Origin: Scleroderma bovista
Lineage: Eukaryota > Basidiomycota > Agaricomycetes > Boletales > Sclerodermataceae
NCBI GenBank assembly: GCA_037178675.1
Contig: JAYMGJ010000215.1
Span: forward strand, 27,971-91,970
Direction of reading: 5' to 3'
Length of the DNA stretch: 64,000 nucleotides
Shown piece by piece: positions 12,069 to 24,078 of the stretch. The notes under the pieces were generated by a model, which was not told the DNA's origin, did no database searches, and worked only from the letters and a program-made list of their open reading frames with translations. The translations under genes were made by a program, and so were the position numbers. Each line of letters opens with the position of its first letter. Positions within the stretch are counted from its first letter, which is position 1.

Positions 12069-12645
12069 GCCTCTCGATCGCATTACCACAAGTCAGGACC
12101 CTATAATTCGTTCGCACGTGCACTGGCTGCACCCATTACCCATAGGATCGCAGACCCTGCGCTCTCCGTCGCATTTTTTATTGATCATAAATGTATTCAT
12201 TCATCTTCATCGGTAATCCACATCCCAGATCGACGCCTATTCTCATACATCAACTCACTTTGTAGCGCCAGCTGTATTCCCTTCGTTCGCCCGAGCCAAT
12301 GATTTCGGCTCCAAGACATTGTTCGCATTTATAAATACCATTTTCTCGACTACCTACCACATCTTTATCGAATACCGTAAATCTGAATTTACCTTGTGAT
12401 CAAAGGTTCTGCTGATCGGAAGCTGATCGGAAGTTCGAGACTCCGATCATTCCATCCGGAAGCCGGTCGCACTATCACTTTTCCTAAATCTTTCCGTGGT
12501 TAAAACTCTTCTGTCGTGGCATCTCTCGGTCCCATATTCAGACCACTCTTAGTCGAATTCCCTTAAGCAATTTGCACACATTCTTTTACTGATACGGTGG
12601 ATAGCATATAATCGTTCAGGCTAAAGTTAACGTTTACCCACATTC
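12069..12645. promoter_or_regulatory. Intergenic region upstream of QTRT2
   Basis: About 580 bases between the orphan's stop and the QTRT2 start. It contains short repeated strings such as the doubled AAGCTGATCGGAAG/GAAGCTGATCGGAAGTTCG near 12415-12440 and is otherwise unremarkable. A promoter role is inferred from position only. Confidence 0.35.
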
Positions 12646-14594
12646 ATGGAGACGTTTTCTCAGCCAGAGAGTCAATCAAGAGTCGCAGGCCCCAATCATG
12701 TCCCTACGCTATCCTTCAATCACACCGCATCGTGTCCCAAGTTTGGTCCGCGATTTGGGCAGATCACCCTTAGTCGACCAACGACTGTGCAAGACAGTGG
12801 CACCCCTTCGTTTGACGCGTCTCCTATCACGATTGATACTCCAAACATACTTGTCGGCACTTCACGCGGTGTGGTCCCTCATCTCTCGCGTGATCATTGT
12901 AATTCTGCGGGGGCTATTAAATGGATCAACGTGCCTTTCGAGTCTTTGTGAGTTTTATGTTCATAAGGACCACTTTTCCTACTATGTTTAAACCACTCAG
13001 TTTGGAGCAGTCACCCCCAATCCCAATGTTACAGTCTGGGGCAAACCCGCTGCATACTTTTTTGGGTTTTGACACACGGAAGCATATCGTGTCACTTTGC
13101 CTTCGCGATCCGATGGATACGCGTGAGATGCCACCAAATGGGAACACTCATATCTCTGCGAACTGTGTACGAGGTGTCAGAAAGGTTGGTCAACTATTGT
13201 CCTTGCAATCTTGTGTGTATTACATCTACTCAAGTCAATAGGTGACTCCTGCTGATTGGAGGAATTATGTATACAAATTGCAGCCCGACGTTGTCTTTGC
13301 CCTCAGTGATACGCCCTTTACTGCGCCACCGCACTCGCAGAAACGCGTGACAAAGAGCATAGATCGTAATGCGGCGTGGCTCGCGGATTTGCTTCGACCT
13401 CTTGATGGCCATGATTCATCACCGGATTCAGAACGACTCTCCCAGCATTCACTCAACGTATTTGTCAATATGGCTGGGGGTACGTCTGTCCCCGCTCGGG
13501 AGGCGTTTGCACATAGCCTTTCGGAGACCCTGTTTGGACCTGAGCTCCAGGCCGTTAGTCCCCTCAAGCACCTCGATGACGGTGTAGCTGGTTACTCGTT
13601 TGATCTCGCGGCGTTACGAGGCACGGTACTGCAGCCTCTAGCACCACACCGCCGAACCCCGCCTGCCAGCTTCCTGGAGCAAGAAGTTCCGGCTATGATA
13701 CAGGACACCAAAGCGCTGGCGGAACTGCCAACGCCAGGGAGTAACATGTTTCAGAACTCATTTCCTGTTCCATCGAGGTTCTCTGTACCGTCCGTGCCGC
13801 CGGATGTAGTGCCACTGCTCCAGGCATCTCTTAAGGGACTTCAAGCGAGAAAACCGAGACTTGTTACTGCTGCACGCTCTCCACATGAAATTCTTAAACT
13901 AATTCGTGATGTCGGCGTGGACATTTTCGATTCGGAGTTGGCGATCTCTGCTGCTAATGTTGGTGTGGCATTAGATTTTGTGTTTCCTTTGCCTCCCACC
14001 GAGAATGAAGTAGTGAAGGGAGCGGAGAAGAAGGAAGTGGGACATAACTTGTATGATCCAGTCTACGTGCACCAGTTTGGAAGGCTGTCGGACTGTTTGG
14101 CCGGAGCTGCAGAGTCTCATCTATCTTCCCCTCTCATAGTGTGCCCTTGCATCGCGTGCTCGCCTCGCTCTCCAGCTTCGTACGTCCTTCACAGCAATGT
14201 TGACGTAGAGTCATCTGTGGAGAATGGTCGGAGTGAGAAGGAGTTGTACAGGCCGCCGCACAGCCGTGCGTACCTGCATCACTTGTTGCGTACTCACGAA
14301 ATGTCAGCACACACACTTCTCGTGGCGCACAATCTCGCTGTTCTGGACATATTCCTTGCCGGGGTGAGGGGTGTTCTTGTCGATGGAAATCGAGAAGAAG
14401 AGGGCGAAGGCGAGGATAAGATTGCCCGGTTTGCACTGGAGGTTAATAGGTTTGAGCGTGCATACGATGAGAATATGGGAGTAATCTCTGCCGCGAGGAA
14501 AGACTGGGGCGATGTTGACATAGCGAGGGGAAAGGGCAGGTTGGCTCGAGAGAGGGAGAAGCAGGCGTTCGCTGAAGCAGAGGCCCGGGGTTGA
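12646..14594 (+). CDS. QTRT2: Queuine tRNA-ribosyltransferase accessory subunit 2
   Basis: Three exons (12646-12947, 13001-13184, 13242-14594) give a 612-residue protein in one frame. It belongs to the tRNA-guanine transglycosylase family and most resembles the non-catalytic eukaryotic partner QTRT2, which pairs with QTRT1 to exchange guanine-34 for queuine in GUN-anticodon tRNAs, reportedly at the mitochondrial surface. Supporting blocks: NILVGTSRGVVPHLSRD near the N-terminus, LQPDVVFALSDTPF with HSQKR (barrel region), DGVAGYSFDLAALRG, and the zinc signature C-P-C-I-A-C followed by LLVAHNLAVLDIFLAGVR, giving the Cys-x-Cys-x-x-Cys...His set of the family. The C-terminus is charged (LAREREKQAFAEAEARG). 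Inserts of Ser/Pro-rich sequence make it longer than animal QTRT2. No catalytic QTRT1 is in the window. Fungi generally salvage rather than synthesise queuine. Confidence 0.88.
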
Positions 14595-14749
14595 CCAGTC
14601 TTCAGGGGTTGCTATATACAAAAAAGGAAATCTTACTCACATGCGACTCTTCTCTATTGTCGACGACGATGATTTCCTCGCTCTTCTTTCCAGGGCCTTG
14701 TGTATCATCTACAATAAGAATACAGAATGAACCATGTTTCACGGCTAAC

Positions 14750-15680
14750 ATGGCTTGGATGAGATGTCGACCATTCTCGTGGAGCTCGTCTAGGCAGGCG
14801 ATACAGCAAGACCACTACGCAGCACTCTCCGTGCCCAGGACTGCCACGAAAGCGCAGATAAAGGTGTCGCAACGCTTCATATGATGTCTGTTCGGTTCAT
14901 CAATTGACGCTTGTGTTTCAAGTCGAATTTCTACCACGTAGGTTCTGACACCAAGTCGGTTCGAGCTCCACGCTGACTATGTGAGCAGCTGAGCAAAAGA
15001 TACCACCCAGACGTGGCAAAAGACGCTGATTCACGAAGTAAATTCCATGCTGTAAGTGAGGCATACACTGTGCTCGGAAACGATCGAAAACGGTACGTTT
15101 TGCGACGCTGGGTGCTTTCAATAGTACGCGAATCTGACTTGCAGATTTACCTCTACGTAGGCGGGAATACGATCGAAGTTTAGGTCACTCCTCCTTTGGG
15201 ACCGTTGGCACGCACCCACAAGCAACAACGACCCGACCATCGCATCAGCGTGGTTCGCGGAATTTCTGGGCGCATCAACAGCATTCACGATCCAGGTTCC
15301 AGGCGGGGCAAGGCCACCATCCATCGTCTGCAGCACAACACCCGCATACGCCTGCGCAGCGTCATAACACCAATAATCCATTCCAGAATCCATATGTACA
15401 GCGCGCCACTGGATGGCGGAGTACAGATTCGGGTGGGTCAGCATCTGGCGCTACTTCGCATGCTCGTGGTGACGCTAGAAGTTGGCCGTCACAAGACTCA
15501 GTTGATGCCAGTGGAAGCAATGGGTTGTATGGAGCGCATGTAAAAACGGAGAAATCGCGAGGAAGCGACGCTCCTGTGACTCAGAACTATATTAGGGCGA
15601 CGGATGTGCTTGCGAGAGTTGGGGGTCTTGCAATGCTGTGTTCCTTCGCCATGTATGTTGCCGGCGTACTAAGCCGATAA
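14750..15680 (+). CDS. J-domain (DnaJ-like) co-chaperone with C-terminal membrane anchor
   Basis: Exons 14750-14863, 14923-14937, 14989-15092 and 15161-15680 give 250 residues in frame. The N-terminus (MAWMRCRPFSWSSSRQ) is short, basic and Ser-rich, like a mitochondrial presequence. The J-domain follows at once: DHYAALSVPRTATKAQIK, then a Tyr-containing segment encoded by a 15-base exon, then LSKRYHPDVAKD with the HPD motif that stimulates Hsp70 ATPase. VSEAYTVLGNDRKRREYDRS closes helix 4. The middle is a Gln/His/Ser/Asn-rich linker. The C-terminus has one hydrophobic segment, LARVGGLAMLCSFAMYVAGVL, three residues before the stop, so it is probably tail-anchored. An alternative upstream ATG at 14667 is in frame. 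The likely site is mitochondrion or ER surface; the Hsp70 partner is unknown. Confidence 0.8.
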
Positions 15681-16296
15681 CTCTTGTAGATTCCTTTAAC
15701 CTACATGCACCAGATACTACGAGTTGCTAATAGTTGGATAACTGTGTAATTGAATCTACGGTACTCTAGTGGCAGGGAACGACAAGTACTGTTGCACCAT
15801 ATGCTCCTAATAAAGGACTATGGGTTCGAGCTGAAAACTGGAATATTGGCGTTGGTCTCGTACTGAGTGTATCGGAGGCGTGATTTTCGGAAACGGTCGA
15901 GGTTATCATTAAAACTTAATGAGAAATTTGTGCGGTGGCACTGGGTCTCTCTGCTGAAGACGGTCACACCAACGGCCTGTTGTGCCACGGGATCTGAGCA
16001 CTGGCGCCCGTGACTCGACAAGACGCTGTCAAGGATGGCACGACGGTCGAGGAAACTGGAACCGAGGCAAGTTGTTCCTTGCTCTTCGCATGCCTTTGAT
16101 CAGGGACGTCGAGTCAAGTGGCGGTGAGGCCTGAAGCTTGAAGGTCCGTCATTTCTGGAGTCGCCGGCGTTTACCTAGGCTCGATTGAGGTGGCATTAAC
16201 CACTAGCGGTCATACCAGAACTGTGGTAAGTACTAACTTAGGAGCTTTCCGACACTAGACGCGTCTGCTGACTCTGCTATTTCTTGACTGAGTACA
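15681..16296. other. Intergenic upstream of the HET gene
   Basis: No coding potential with recognisable motifs was seen on either strand. The region separates the J-protein stop from the HET-gene ATG at 16297. Confidence 0.4.
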
Positions 16297-18891
16297 ATGC
16301 GCCTTATCAGCGTGAAAGCTGTTCTTGATATCCAAGGGAGTGTGGACGTTGACTCTGAAATCGAGGTCTTGGTTGAGCTCAACGAGAATTCGCCATATGC
16401 CATACTGTCTCATTGCTGGGGTGCACCCAAGGAAGAGGCGCAGTTCAAGGAGATGGAGGGCCTCGCACGCATGGACGCAGCTACGAGAGGGAAGATCCTC
16501 CAGCGCAGTGGCTATCAGAAAATCCTCGGGAGCTGCATCCAGGCTCGCAAGGATCAGCTTGACTGGCTGTGGGTCGATTCCTGCTGTATCAACAAAGAGA
16601 GCAGTTCCGAGCTATCTAAAGCAATCAACTCAATGTTTCGGTGGTACAACAAGTCAGAACGATGCTATGCGTACCTCCACGACGTCGACGACTCTACTTT
16701 TCCCGTTGAACACAACAAAGGCCGATTCAACGAGTTCAACGGTCATCCAAAGTGGTTCTCACGTGGCTGGACTTTGCAAGAGCTCGTTGCACCCAATATC
16801 GTCCACTTTTTTAACCAGAAGTGGGAGTTCATCGGTGATAAAGAGAGCCTTGCGACTGCTCTGCAGGATATCACGCTCATTCCCACCGATATCTTGAGCA
16901 ATTCATCTGCTGGGATGTCGTTTCTGAGGGTGTCCATAAATTCGCCAGGTTCCATTTTGACGACATTGTAACAATCTCGAAAGCAGCTCGGATGGTCTGC
17001 TAGAAGGCTGTTGGACCATCCATTTCTCCATGTGTGGCCCCAGGCAAATATGCTCTGGTCGTTGGACCTGCGAATGATTTCCTCCTGCAGACGGCGAAAC
17101 GCGTTCTTCCCTTCCCCGTACAGCATCGGCATGTGAACACCTAGGAGCCCCAACAACGAGTATGCTTGGTCCTCTTCTCGCGTCGTCTTCCGGTCTGCAG
17201 CCCATGACATGATTTGTGCAACGCTGGGACGCTTCGAGGATATTCCATCTGCCAGGATATCAGACAAGCGGCTCCGCACGTTTAGCGTCACCAATGCTGG
17301 CATAGAAATATGGCTACCTCTCGCACGTTGTAGTGGCTCCGCGTCCCTCTTCAGAGCCAAGCTGGCGTGTCGTTCAGAAAGCTGGACCCCGGTGACCATT
17401 TTCCTGGTGTGCGTTGAATCCAACTATTCCCGATATTTTGGTCAATTTGAAACATTTTATCGTGCAAAGTTCCATTTTCAGCGGGTCTTTCTTCCCTACC
17501 CTGATGACGCAGACCACGGCAATTTCACGTTCGAAATGGACGTGAGAACACTGTCTTCTGATGGTTTCTCGCAGTACTGTGTCTATCCGGACGATTTGGA
17601 GTTTTCAGACGATTCCATGACCTTGTCGAATATCAATGATTGTGCCGTCATCGTCTACAACCACATCCAAAGTCACACTGGCTTCGCAGTTGCACTTCAT
17701 TACTGTTTTGGTCAACATCTGGTAAACGTTTCCTATTACGAAACTTCGGAGAAGTGGCGAGAGTATGCTCAGGAAGTACATCAACTCGGGCGAAAGGAAT
17801 GCCTGGAAGACATCCTCCATGGAATTAAAGCACGGCAACGTGCGGGTATTAAACACATCCATCAGCCAGGATCCATTCGTGGTGTTAGGCTGACTTATGG
17901 AGGACTGTCAGGATCACGGAATCGCTGCACAGTTACAATCGACGTTACCAAGTGCGTGGGTTGTTGCAGACCAAATTGGCAAGGATTGGATGATGTTAGT
18001 ATCTTTTCTGCACAAATGCCTGAATCTGACTGCCCGGGCCACGCCCTCAAAGTTTGATGCGGGTCCGCTTACCCTTGGGCTTATGAGGGATGCTATTCCT
18101 TTGTTCCCCATGTGCCCAGTGTATAAGCTGCTCGTGGGTTCATCATGTACACGGCTTTTACTCGCCGATACTGACGTGGAAATGAAGGTGAGCGAGTGCA
18201 TTTGTTTGGGGTTTAGGCTAACGAAAGATAGCTGGGCGACTATGGCTCCTTTCAAGAAAACGGAAGCTTCGAACGTGAAGGCAACATTTTCGACCTGGTT
18301 ACCACGCTTGGAATACGCACAGGGTCATTTAACCCTGTTGAGCATGAGATCCGCCATGCAGATGGTGGAACGCTGGAGAACGGCTGTGTGAAGTCAGTCG
18401 CATATGACTGGGGATTTTGCCGTCTTCTATTTCTTCGAAATCCCACCGGCTTGTCTATTCCAGACAACCAACATATCATCTCCTTGCTGAAAAGCCTATC
18501 TATTCATCTTCCTGACAAAGCTCTAGTGACGGCTGTCGTAAAGTGTTCAGAGTGCGATTCTAAAGAAGACCACCGAGGTACCGTTGTGACATCATGGCTG
18601 CAATATGCTGGGAACAGTAATCCATGGAAATATCTGTCGTTTTCAATTCCTGGTTTAGAGTCCGCACATGACCCTCCTGGTTCTTGGAAAAAGCTTCCTA
18701 CTACTACTCCGTTGTACACCATAAAGACACCCCTAATTTGGCTTCAAGAGACTGCAGATAGGGATACGAGGACACAGTTCAAGGAAATCAGGTAAGTTCG
18801 CCGACTTCGTCGACTGCTCGCAAACGCGGATATTAGGTGTGCTAATACCACACTCGCGACTTGGGGTGTAGGGATAACTTTCATGCAATAG
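16297..18891 (+). pseudogene. HET-domain (incompatibility-type) gene disrupted by an internal inversion
   Basis: HET-domain proteins trigger fungal non-self recognition and cell death. The ATG at 16297 opens a typical HET module: YAILSHCWGAPKEEA, then WLWVDSCCINKESS, FRWYNKSERCYAYLHDV and WFSRGWTLQELVAPN, then ITLIPTDI. Right there the plus strand leaves the family pattern and stops at 16971. The next family block (MSWAADRKTTREEDQAYSLL, MPMLYGEGKNAF, SIFAWGH) lies on the minus strand between 17261 and 16888. Beyond 17261 the plus strand resumes with DKRLRTFSVTNAGIEIWLPL and runs to 18057. Later blocks (LGDYGSFQENGSFEREGN near 18231; GLSIPDNQHIISLLKSL near 18450) follow after one or more introns, and a short last exon may end at 18891. 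As it stands the transcript would encode a truncated protein of 224 residues. C-terminal exon borders are approximate. Confidence 0.8.
16888..17261. other. 374-base inverted segment bounded by GATATC palindromes
   Basis: Both ends are the six-base palindrome GATATC (16888-16893 and 17256-17261). The minus strand is open through the whole segment and encodes the part of the HET region missing from the plus strand. By coordinate arithmetic, the flanking plus-strand frames on both sides and the inverted frame fall into one and the same reading frame if the segment is flipped; that frame has no stop from 16297 to 18057 (586 codons). Because the ends are palindromes, flipping would leave no scar. 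This is direct sequence evidence of inversion; whether it is biological, allelic or an assembly artefact cannot be told here. Confidence 0.85.
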
Positions 18892-19110
18892 TCGACTGGG
18901 TACGTTCTCTCTTGATCATGTGGCCAATATTCGACCTGTAGATGGAATTTACAGGTGGGGGAACCAGACAGCCCGAGCAGGGAGATGAAAGCCTGGGCTG
19001 CCATGGCTTTCTTAATGGACATATTTGGTGGATGGCACTTAACTGCATTTGTGGGCATTATCATCCTTTCATGACATCTACTAGTGCTTCACATTTTTGA
19101 AATTTGTCAG

Positions 19111-19586
19111 ATTGGCCGTTTGGATTTCTTCGACGAACTACCCTCAATTGTGGCTACTGGATTCGGAGGACAGCACACTGTCCCGACTATTCTTCCTCCT
19201 GCCACGTACGAAGAAAAGAGGCAAAGGGTACTTCGGTGTGTCCAGTTGATCAAAGCGACCCTCGACGATGAAGAGTGGTATTCAACGTTCGCGTCAAAGC
19301 TCAAATCTAAAGTCTTTGGTGCGGAGGTAAGTTTACTCTCTTGTTTTTTACCCGAGAACGACCGTTTACGGTGAAACAGTTACTTCGCATCACCGGTGTT
19401 ACATTCATGGAGTCACAGGGTATATCTCGAAATCTACGAGACCCCTTCTCTCGCATCAGGTCCAGTGTGAAAAAGAATGATAGTGGGGAAGGTGATGAAA
19501 ACAGGTTTGACTCGTCTCCCCAACCCATTTACGATGCATTAAGTCCAAACGGAGGCGACACATGCAGTTGCTCGTACACGAAGTAA
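19111..19586 (+). CDS. Unidentified two-exon coding remnant or 3' part of a gene
   Basis: Two open blocks join in frame across a 53-base GT-AG intron: 19111-19326 and 19380-19586. The first reads IGRLDFFDELPSIVATGFGG..., then a charged helix YEEKRQRVLRCVQLIKATLD and WYSTFASKLKSKVFGAE. The second reads LLRITGVTFMESQG, RDPFSRIRSSVKKN and an acidic/Ser tail. The frame before 19111 opens at a good 3' splice site, so 5' exons should exist; a small open stretch with MKAWAAMAFLMDIFGGWHL near 18986 might be one. I do not recognise the family. It could be a small separate gene or extra exons of the HET gene. Coding-like composition and the clean splice are the only support. Confidence 0.35.
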
Positions 19587-20727
19587 AGGCCCTTCGAAAC
19601 AGGCTAGGCGGTGTAACTGACAGTAATGAACTACGAGCCTTAGAGGAAGACGTCACGGGCAAGGTGACTAATGTCAACAGTCCCATCATTAGATCCTCGA
19701 ATCACGTACCCCAAAGATTACACTAATATGCTGGTGCGGTGTCCGATTTGAAGTCAAGCAGCTGCTCAGAAAGGCATGTGAATTGTCCTTCATTTTCCTG
19801 ATTTGTTGCTAATATCAATCAGTTTATTGATCGCATCGTAAATGACATGGAAGTGAGCGTTAAAGTGCGGATGACTCGGTCACATGTAAGTTAGTCTGGT
19901 GTCCCAGAACCAAAGGGGTGACTGTCCTACCACCACCAGCTTTTGCGAAGCATCGGTATGTTCCTCCTGAGTGTCGCCAACGAGCGATTGGACGACGACC
20001 AGCGTCCGTTGGTACGGTGCGTCATGGTATCGAATGTACGGCAGTAACATAGACACTGAGTACGTTTGTTTTGGTTGTAGCATAACATTAGATGCAGAGG
20101 CAGGGATCTCGAAGTACCAATTATTCCTCGCTGCGCGGTCTGTACGCATTGCCCAGATAGGTGATAACCAAACTTTCACGGAGGAGGAGCAGTCCTAGAA
20201 TCATAAATTCGATACATGTGGCCATGTTGGTTGTATGCATGTTACGATATCGTATTCGTTGTCAATTCCCCACTAGTCTGGGGTTTATTGTTTCTAAAGC
20301 GAGATCTGTGGAGCATACCTGAACAATATGTGGATAAGCATGCATGAATCGCATGGCTGCCTCTCGCGAGTTGGGATGCAAGTTCTGAGATGGAAGTGGG
20401 TGTCTGGAAGGAGCGCAGAATCGAAGAGACGTCTCACGAACGCTCTGGTGTCGGCGGTTTCACCAGGACGTCGTCCTTTGTCCTGGATTCAGACCCGGGC
20501 TGTCTGCAGTGATCCAAGCATGAGACAAGATATCCACGTATCAGAACTAAACCCAACTCGTCGGCGACCAGAAGAAGCCGATGTATTTACTACCGGCGAT
20601 GAATGAGAACTAGTAGCCTTTCGCAGGACAACCATGCACAATCACATGCCAGTTCAACTTCATATGATGCCCACTCTGGCAGAGGCCCTTGATTCTCCAT
20701 TTCGTATCTGTCCAGCTTGTCAGACAG
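19587..20727. other. Intergenic upstream of the ABC transporter
   Basis: No supportable gene. Short open frames on both strands (for example 20328-20606) lack motifs. The last few hundred bases presumably include the promoter of the ABC gene. Confidence 0.4.
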
Positions 20728-23618
20728 ATGGCAAGCTCTTCGAAGTTGATGTGCAACGGCGCCCAAGTCCGCTCTGACATCTCACGACGGCTCGAACAGC
20801 TTCTCCGTAACCCATCGACCCGCCGCTCGTTGCTACTCCTCCTCACATCTGTCCTCGTCGTTCGTGGGGCTGTACTTCCTCCATATCGTTGTGGCAAGTC
20901 CTTACAAAAGGCGAAGTCAAGTAGGAAGGAGAAAGTGACCGCCTCATCTTTGCAAAAGCGAGATCGAGAACAGCATTCCTCTGATGCACAGTTCTTTCCT
21001 CTCAACCCATCACACTCATCAGCAACGCCAAACGGACATTTTCCAGTGCACTCCAGATCGAAAGGTGTACCAAGTACATTCATCTACCAGCTCCGCTCGC
21101 TTCTACGCATCGTCATACCCTCCCTTCGATCGAAAGAGGTCTTTCTCCTCGCCGCACATTCTTACTTCCTCATCCTTCGTACCGTACTCAGTGTTGCTGT
21201 TGCGAGATTAGATGGGAAGATCGTTAAGGATCTTGTCAGCGCGGACGGGCATGGGTTTATCAGGGGTCTGGGTCTGTGGTTCGCGCTTGCAATACCGAGC
21301 GTATATACGAATTCCATGGTACGTCCATGACATGTATATATACTACAAAATCTAATCCATATCGACATGCTCGTACCCTTTGCTTTGCGTAGATCCGACA
21401 TCTCCAATCAAAGCTCGCACTGAGGTTCCGCACCCGTTTGACGGAGTATATTCATGACCTATACCTTTCGCCACATCCACACTTGAGGTATTACCGCGTC
21501 CCACTTCATGGCGTCGACCAATACATTACGGCCGACGTCGAGGCGTGGTCGGAGAGTGTTGCTGGAATATAGTATGTCATCCGTGCAACTGTAAAGGTCA
21601 TTGATATCGATTCATCTACAGCGGAAATTTGATGAAGCCATCACTCGACCTTCTTTTGTTCACGTCTCAGCTTGCGACGGAACTTGGCTTCAGGGGGACC
21701 GTGCTGCTCTTCGTAAACTACTACCTTACAATCAAGGTATGTCGCCCTTTCTAATACACGTGCGTACGATGTATCATGGTTTCAGATTCTTAGCGCGGTC
21801 ACCCCGGCGTTTGGTCAGCTTTCTGCTGTCGAGGCTCGTCTCGAGGGTGAGTACCGCGCTGGCGTGAACAGGGTAGGTAGGGAGAGCGAAGAAGTCGCGT
21901 AAGCTTGAAATCCTACCTTACTTTCCTCCAATGCTAACTATTGCGTAGATTCTACGATGGCGGCGCGCGAGAACGCGATATCCTCACCCGCGTCTATCTT
22001 CGTCTCATCCGTCACGTAAATTCGATTTACAAAATCCGCATCGCGTACGAATGGACAGAGGACTTTGTCATTAAATATCTCTGGTCAGCGGCTGGGTACG
22101 GTCTCATCGCGGTCCCTCTACTCTTTACGCGCAAACGGCGGATTGAGGATAAAGCAGGGTCGAGTTCGAATAGGGACGGGGTTATTGCGGATCGCACAGA
22201 GAGTACGTGGTCTCTTTCCCCCACGGTGGTTGTGATATCTCACCGGGGTTGTGCGATACAGCATATATTTCAAACAGGCGGCTTCTGATTTCCCTCGCAG
22301 ATGCAGGGGGACGGCTTATGTACGCATACAAGGACTTGGTGGAGGTCGCTGGCCTCACTGGACGGTAGGCATCTAGCATGCTGCAGTGTATTGTACATTA
22401 ATGACCATGTTGCTCAGATTGTACACCCTTATGTCTACGCTACACCACCTACCTCGACTTCCTTCTGCGCTTCCCGGTGATGGTAACACTTTTGAGGTCA
22501 AAAACGCCGATGTCTGTATTCCCACTACAGCCTTACTCGTGTCTGAATCGCACAAAACTCTCACCGATGACACGTATGAGAACGGGGTGATTCCGGATTC
22601 ACACGGCAGTTCTTCCACCCTTGTTCGCGCCCTGAGCGTGAAGCTGTGCCCCGGCATGCATCTAATGATCACGGGATCGAACGGCGTTGGGAAGACTGCC
22701 ATTGCGCGCGTGCTCGCTGGTCTGTGGGCACCAAGCGGGCCTCTTGCTTCTGTCACACGCCCGTCATCAGATATCGCGGGTGACAATGGCACAGGCCATA
22801 GGCCGAGACCTGGCGTGTTCGTCGTTCCGCAGCGAGCATATATGGTTGCGGGATCATTGCTGGAGCAGGTGATCTATCCCCAGTCATTAGGGATATTTTA
22901 TGCGGAAGGCGGCGACGTTACTGAGTTGCAAATGATATTGGACGCTGCACATCTAGGATACTTGGTTGAGCGAGAAGGGGGATGGGAAACGGTGAAAGAG
23001 TGGAGGGACGTGTTGAGTGGGGGAGAGAAACAGAGGGTGAGTATTGGATCACGAGCGTACACTGTGTATGTACTGATCTGCGATGTACAGATGGCGCTAG
23101 CACGCGTGTTTTATCACCGACCCAAATTTGCGATCTTGGATGGTAGGTTGTTGTTTTTACACGTCTTGAGAAGATCGTGTCATCTGACTGTGCGATCTGC
23201 ATGTCCAAATAGAGTGCACGAGTGCGGTATCTAGTGATGTGGAGGGTCAGATGTACGAACACGCCAAGTCGCTCGGTATATCCTTAATTACTATCTCACT
23301 GCGGTAAAGTGTCCATCCTGACACGAATCTGGGACAAGTGCCGCTGACATTTTCTATCCCAGACCATCACTGACAAAGTACCACACACATCTCCTCACAC
23401 TAACTGGCGATGGCTCGGGAAGCTGGACGTTGACGTCTATTCTGAACAGCTCGTCTGCATCCACACCTACAAACGGAGTCGGGCGTGAAGAAGTGGGATC
23501 ACCAGTTGATGGTGACAAGGAAATGGAGCGTGTGTTGGAAGAGATAAAGACACTAGAAAAGAAGTTGGAGGAAGCGAAGAGGTGGGAAAGTCGACTGGAA
23601 GAATTGAAGAAGCAATGA
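20728..23618 (+). CDS. PXA2: Peroxisomal ABCD-family half-transporter (long-chain acyl-CoA importer)
   Basis: ABC half-transporter of subfamily D; yeast Pxa1/Pxa2 and human ALDP import long-chain acyl-CoA into peroxisomes as dimers. From the ATG at 20728 there is an N-terminal basic stretch with a hydrophobic segment ([16 protein letters not shown]), then the ABCD transmembrane region with [20 protein letters not shown], and, after an intron at 21319-21392, [20 protein letters not shown] with the tyrosine-rich [12 protein letters not shown]. The EAA-like region is [18 protein letters not shown]. The nucleotide-binding domain has Walker [19 protein letters not shown], a Q-loop region [20 protein letters not shown], the signature LSGGEKQR, and Walker B FAILDE with [11 protein letters not shown] split by an intron at about 23142-23211. 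A coiled-coil tail ends the protein ([16 protein letters not shown]). All catalytic motifs are present. PXA1 versus PXA2 is not certain. Confidence 0.85.
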
Positions 23619-24078
23619 TTTTACAGGTGTACGGGTGGAATGGCAGGCCGAGCTGACAGTAATTATTTCAATATCCACCTTCGCATTACAATCGGTATTT
23701 CAGTAATAACTACTTTCCCTTAGAGAATGTAGAATTGGTGAGAGCTTAATTATTCTTTAAATCTCTGGTAGAAGGTATAGGGAGAAACATCCACGTATTG
23801 CTAGTTGGTATCAGGCAAGTATGAATCTGGTACCGTCACAAGAAGTACGGGGGGCCAGTGGTCATCAGTGTAGACATTGAATAGTTCGCGATTGTTGTGT
23901 TGATGGGTATGACAACGACATATGTACATTCCATCATACCAGCCTTTTCATTTCTATGTACATGATTGGCGTAGTCTTTTTGAGTACGCCCCTGGCCTAC
24001 CTGTAGGTATATTTCTTGTCACACTTCGCAGCATTATTTCCACCCAGGCCATCCCTTTCGTGCCGCACACGAACGCAC
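23619..24078. other. Intergenic, convergent 3' ends
   Basis: Between the ABC transporter (+) and MATE copy 1 (-), both ending here. No gene or repeat recognised; AT-rich around 23660-23780, consistent with 3' untranslated regions. Confidence 0.4.

Noticed and set aside
20610..21083. 157-codon minus-strand frame opposite the ABC transporter start
   Set aside because: Antisense shadow of the real ABC coding frame.
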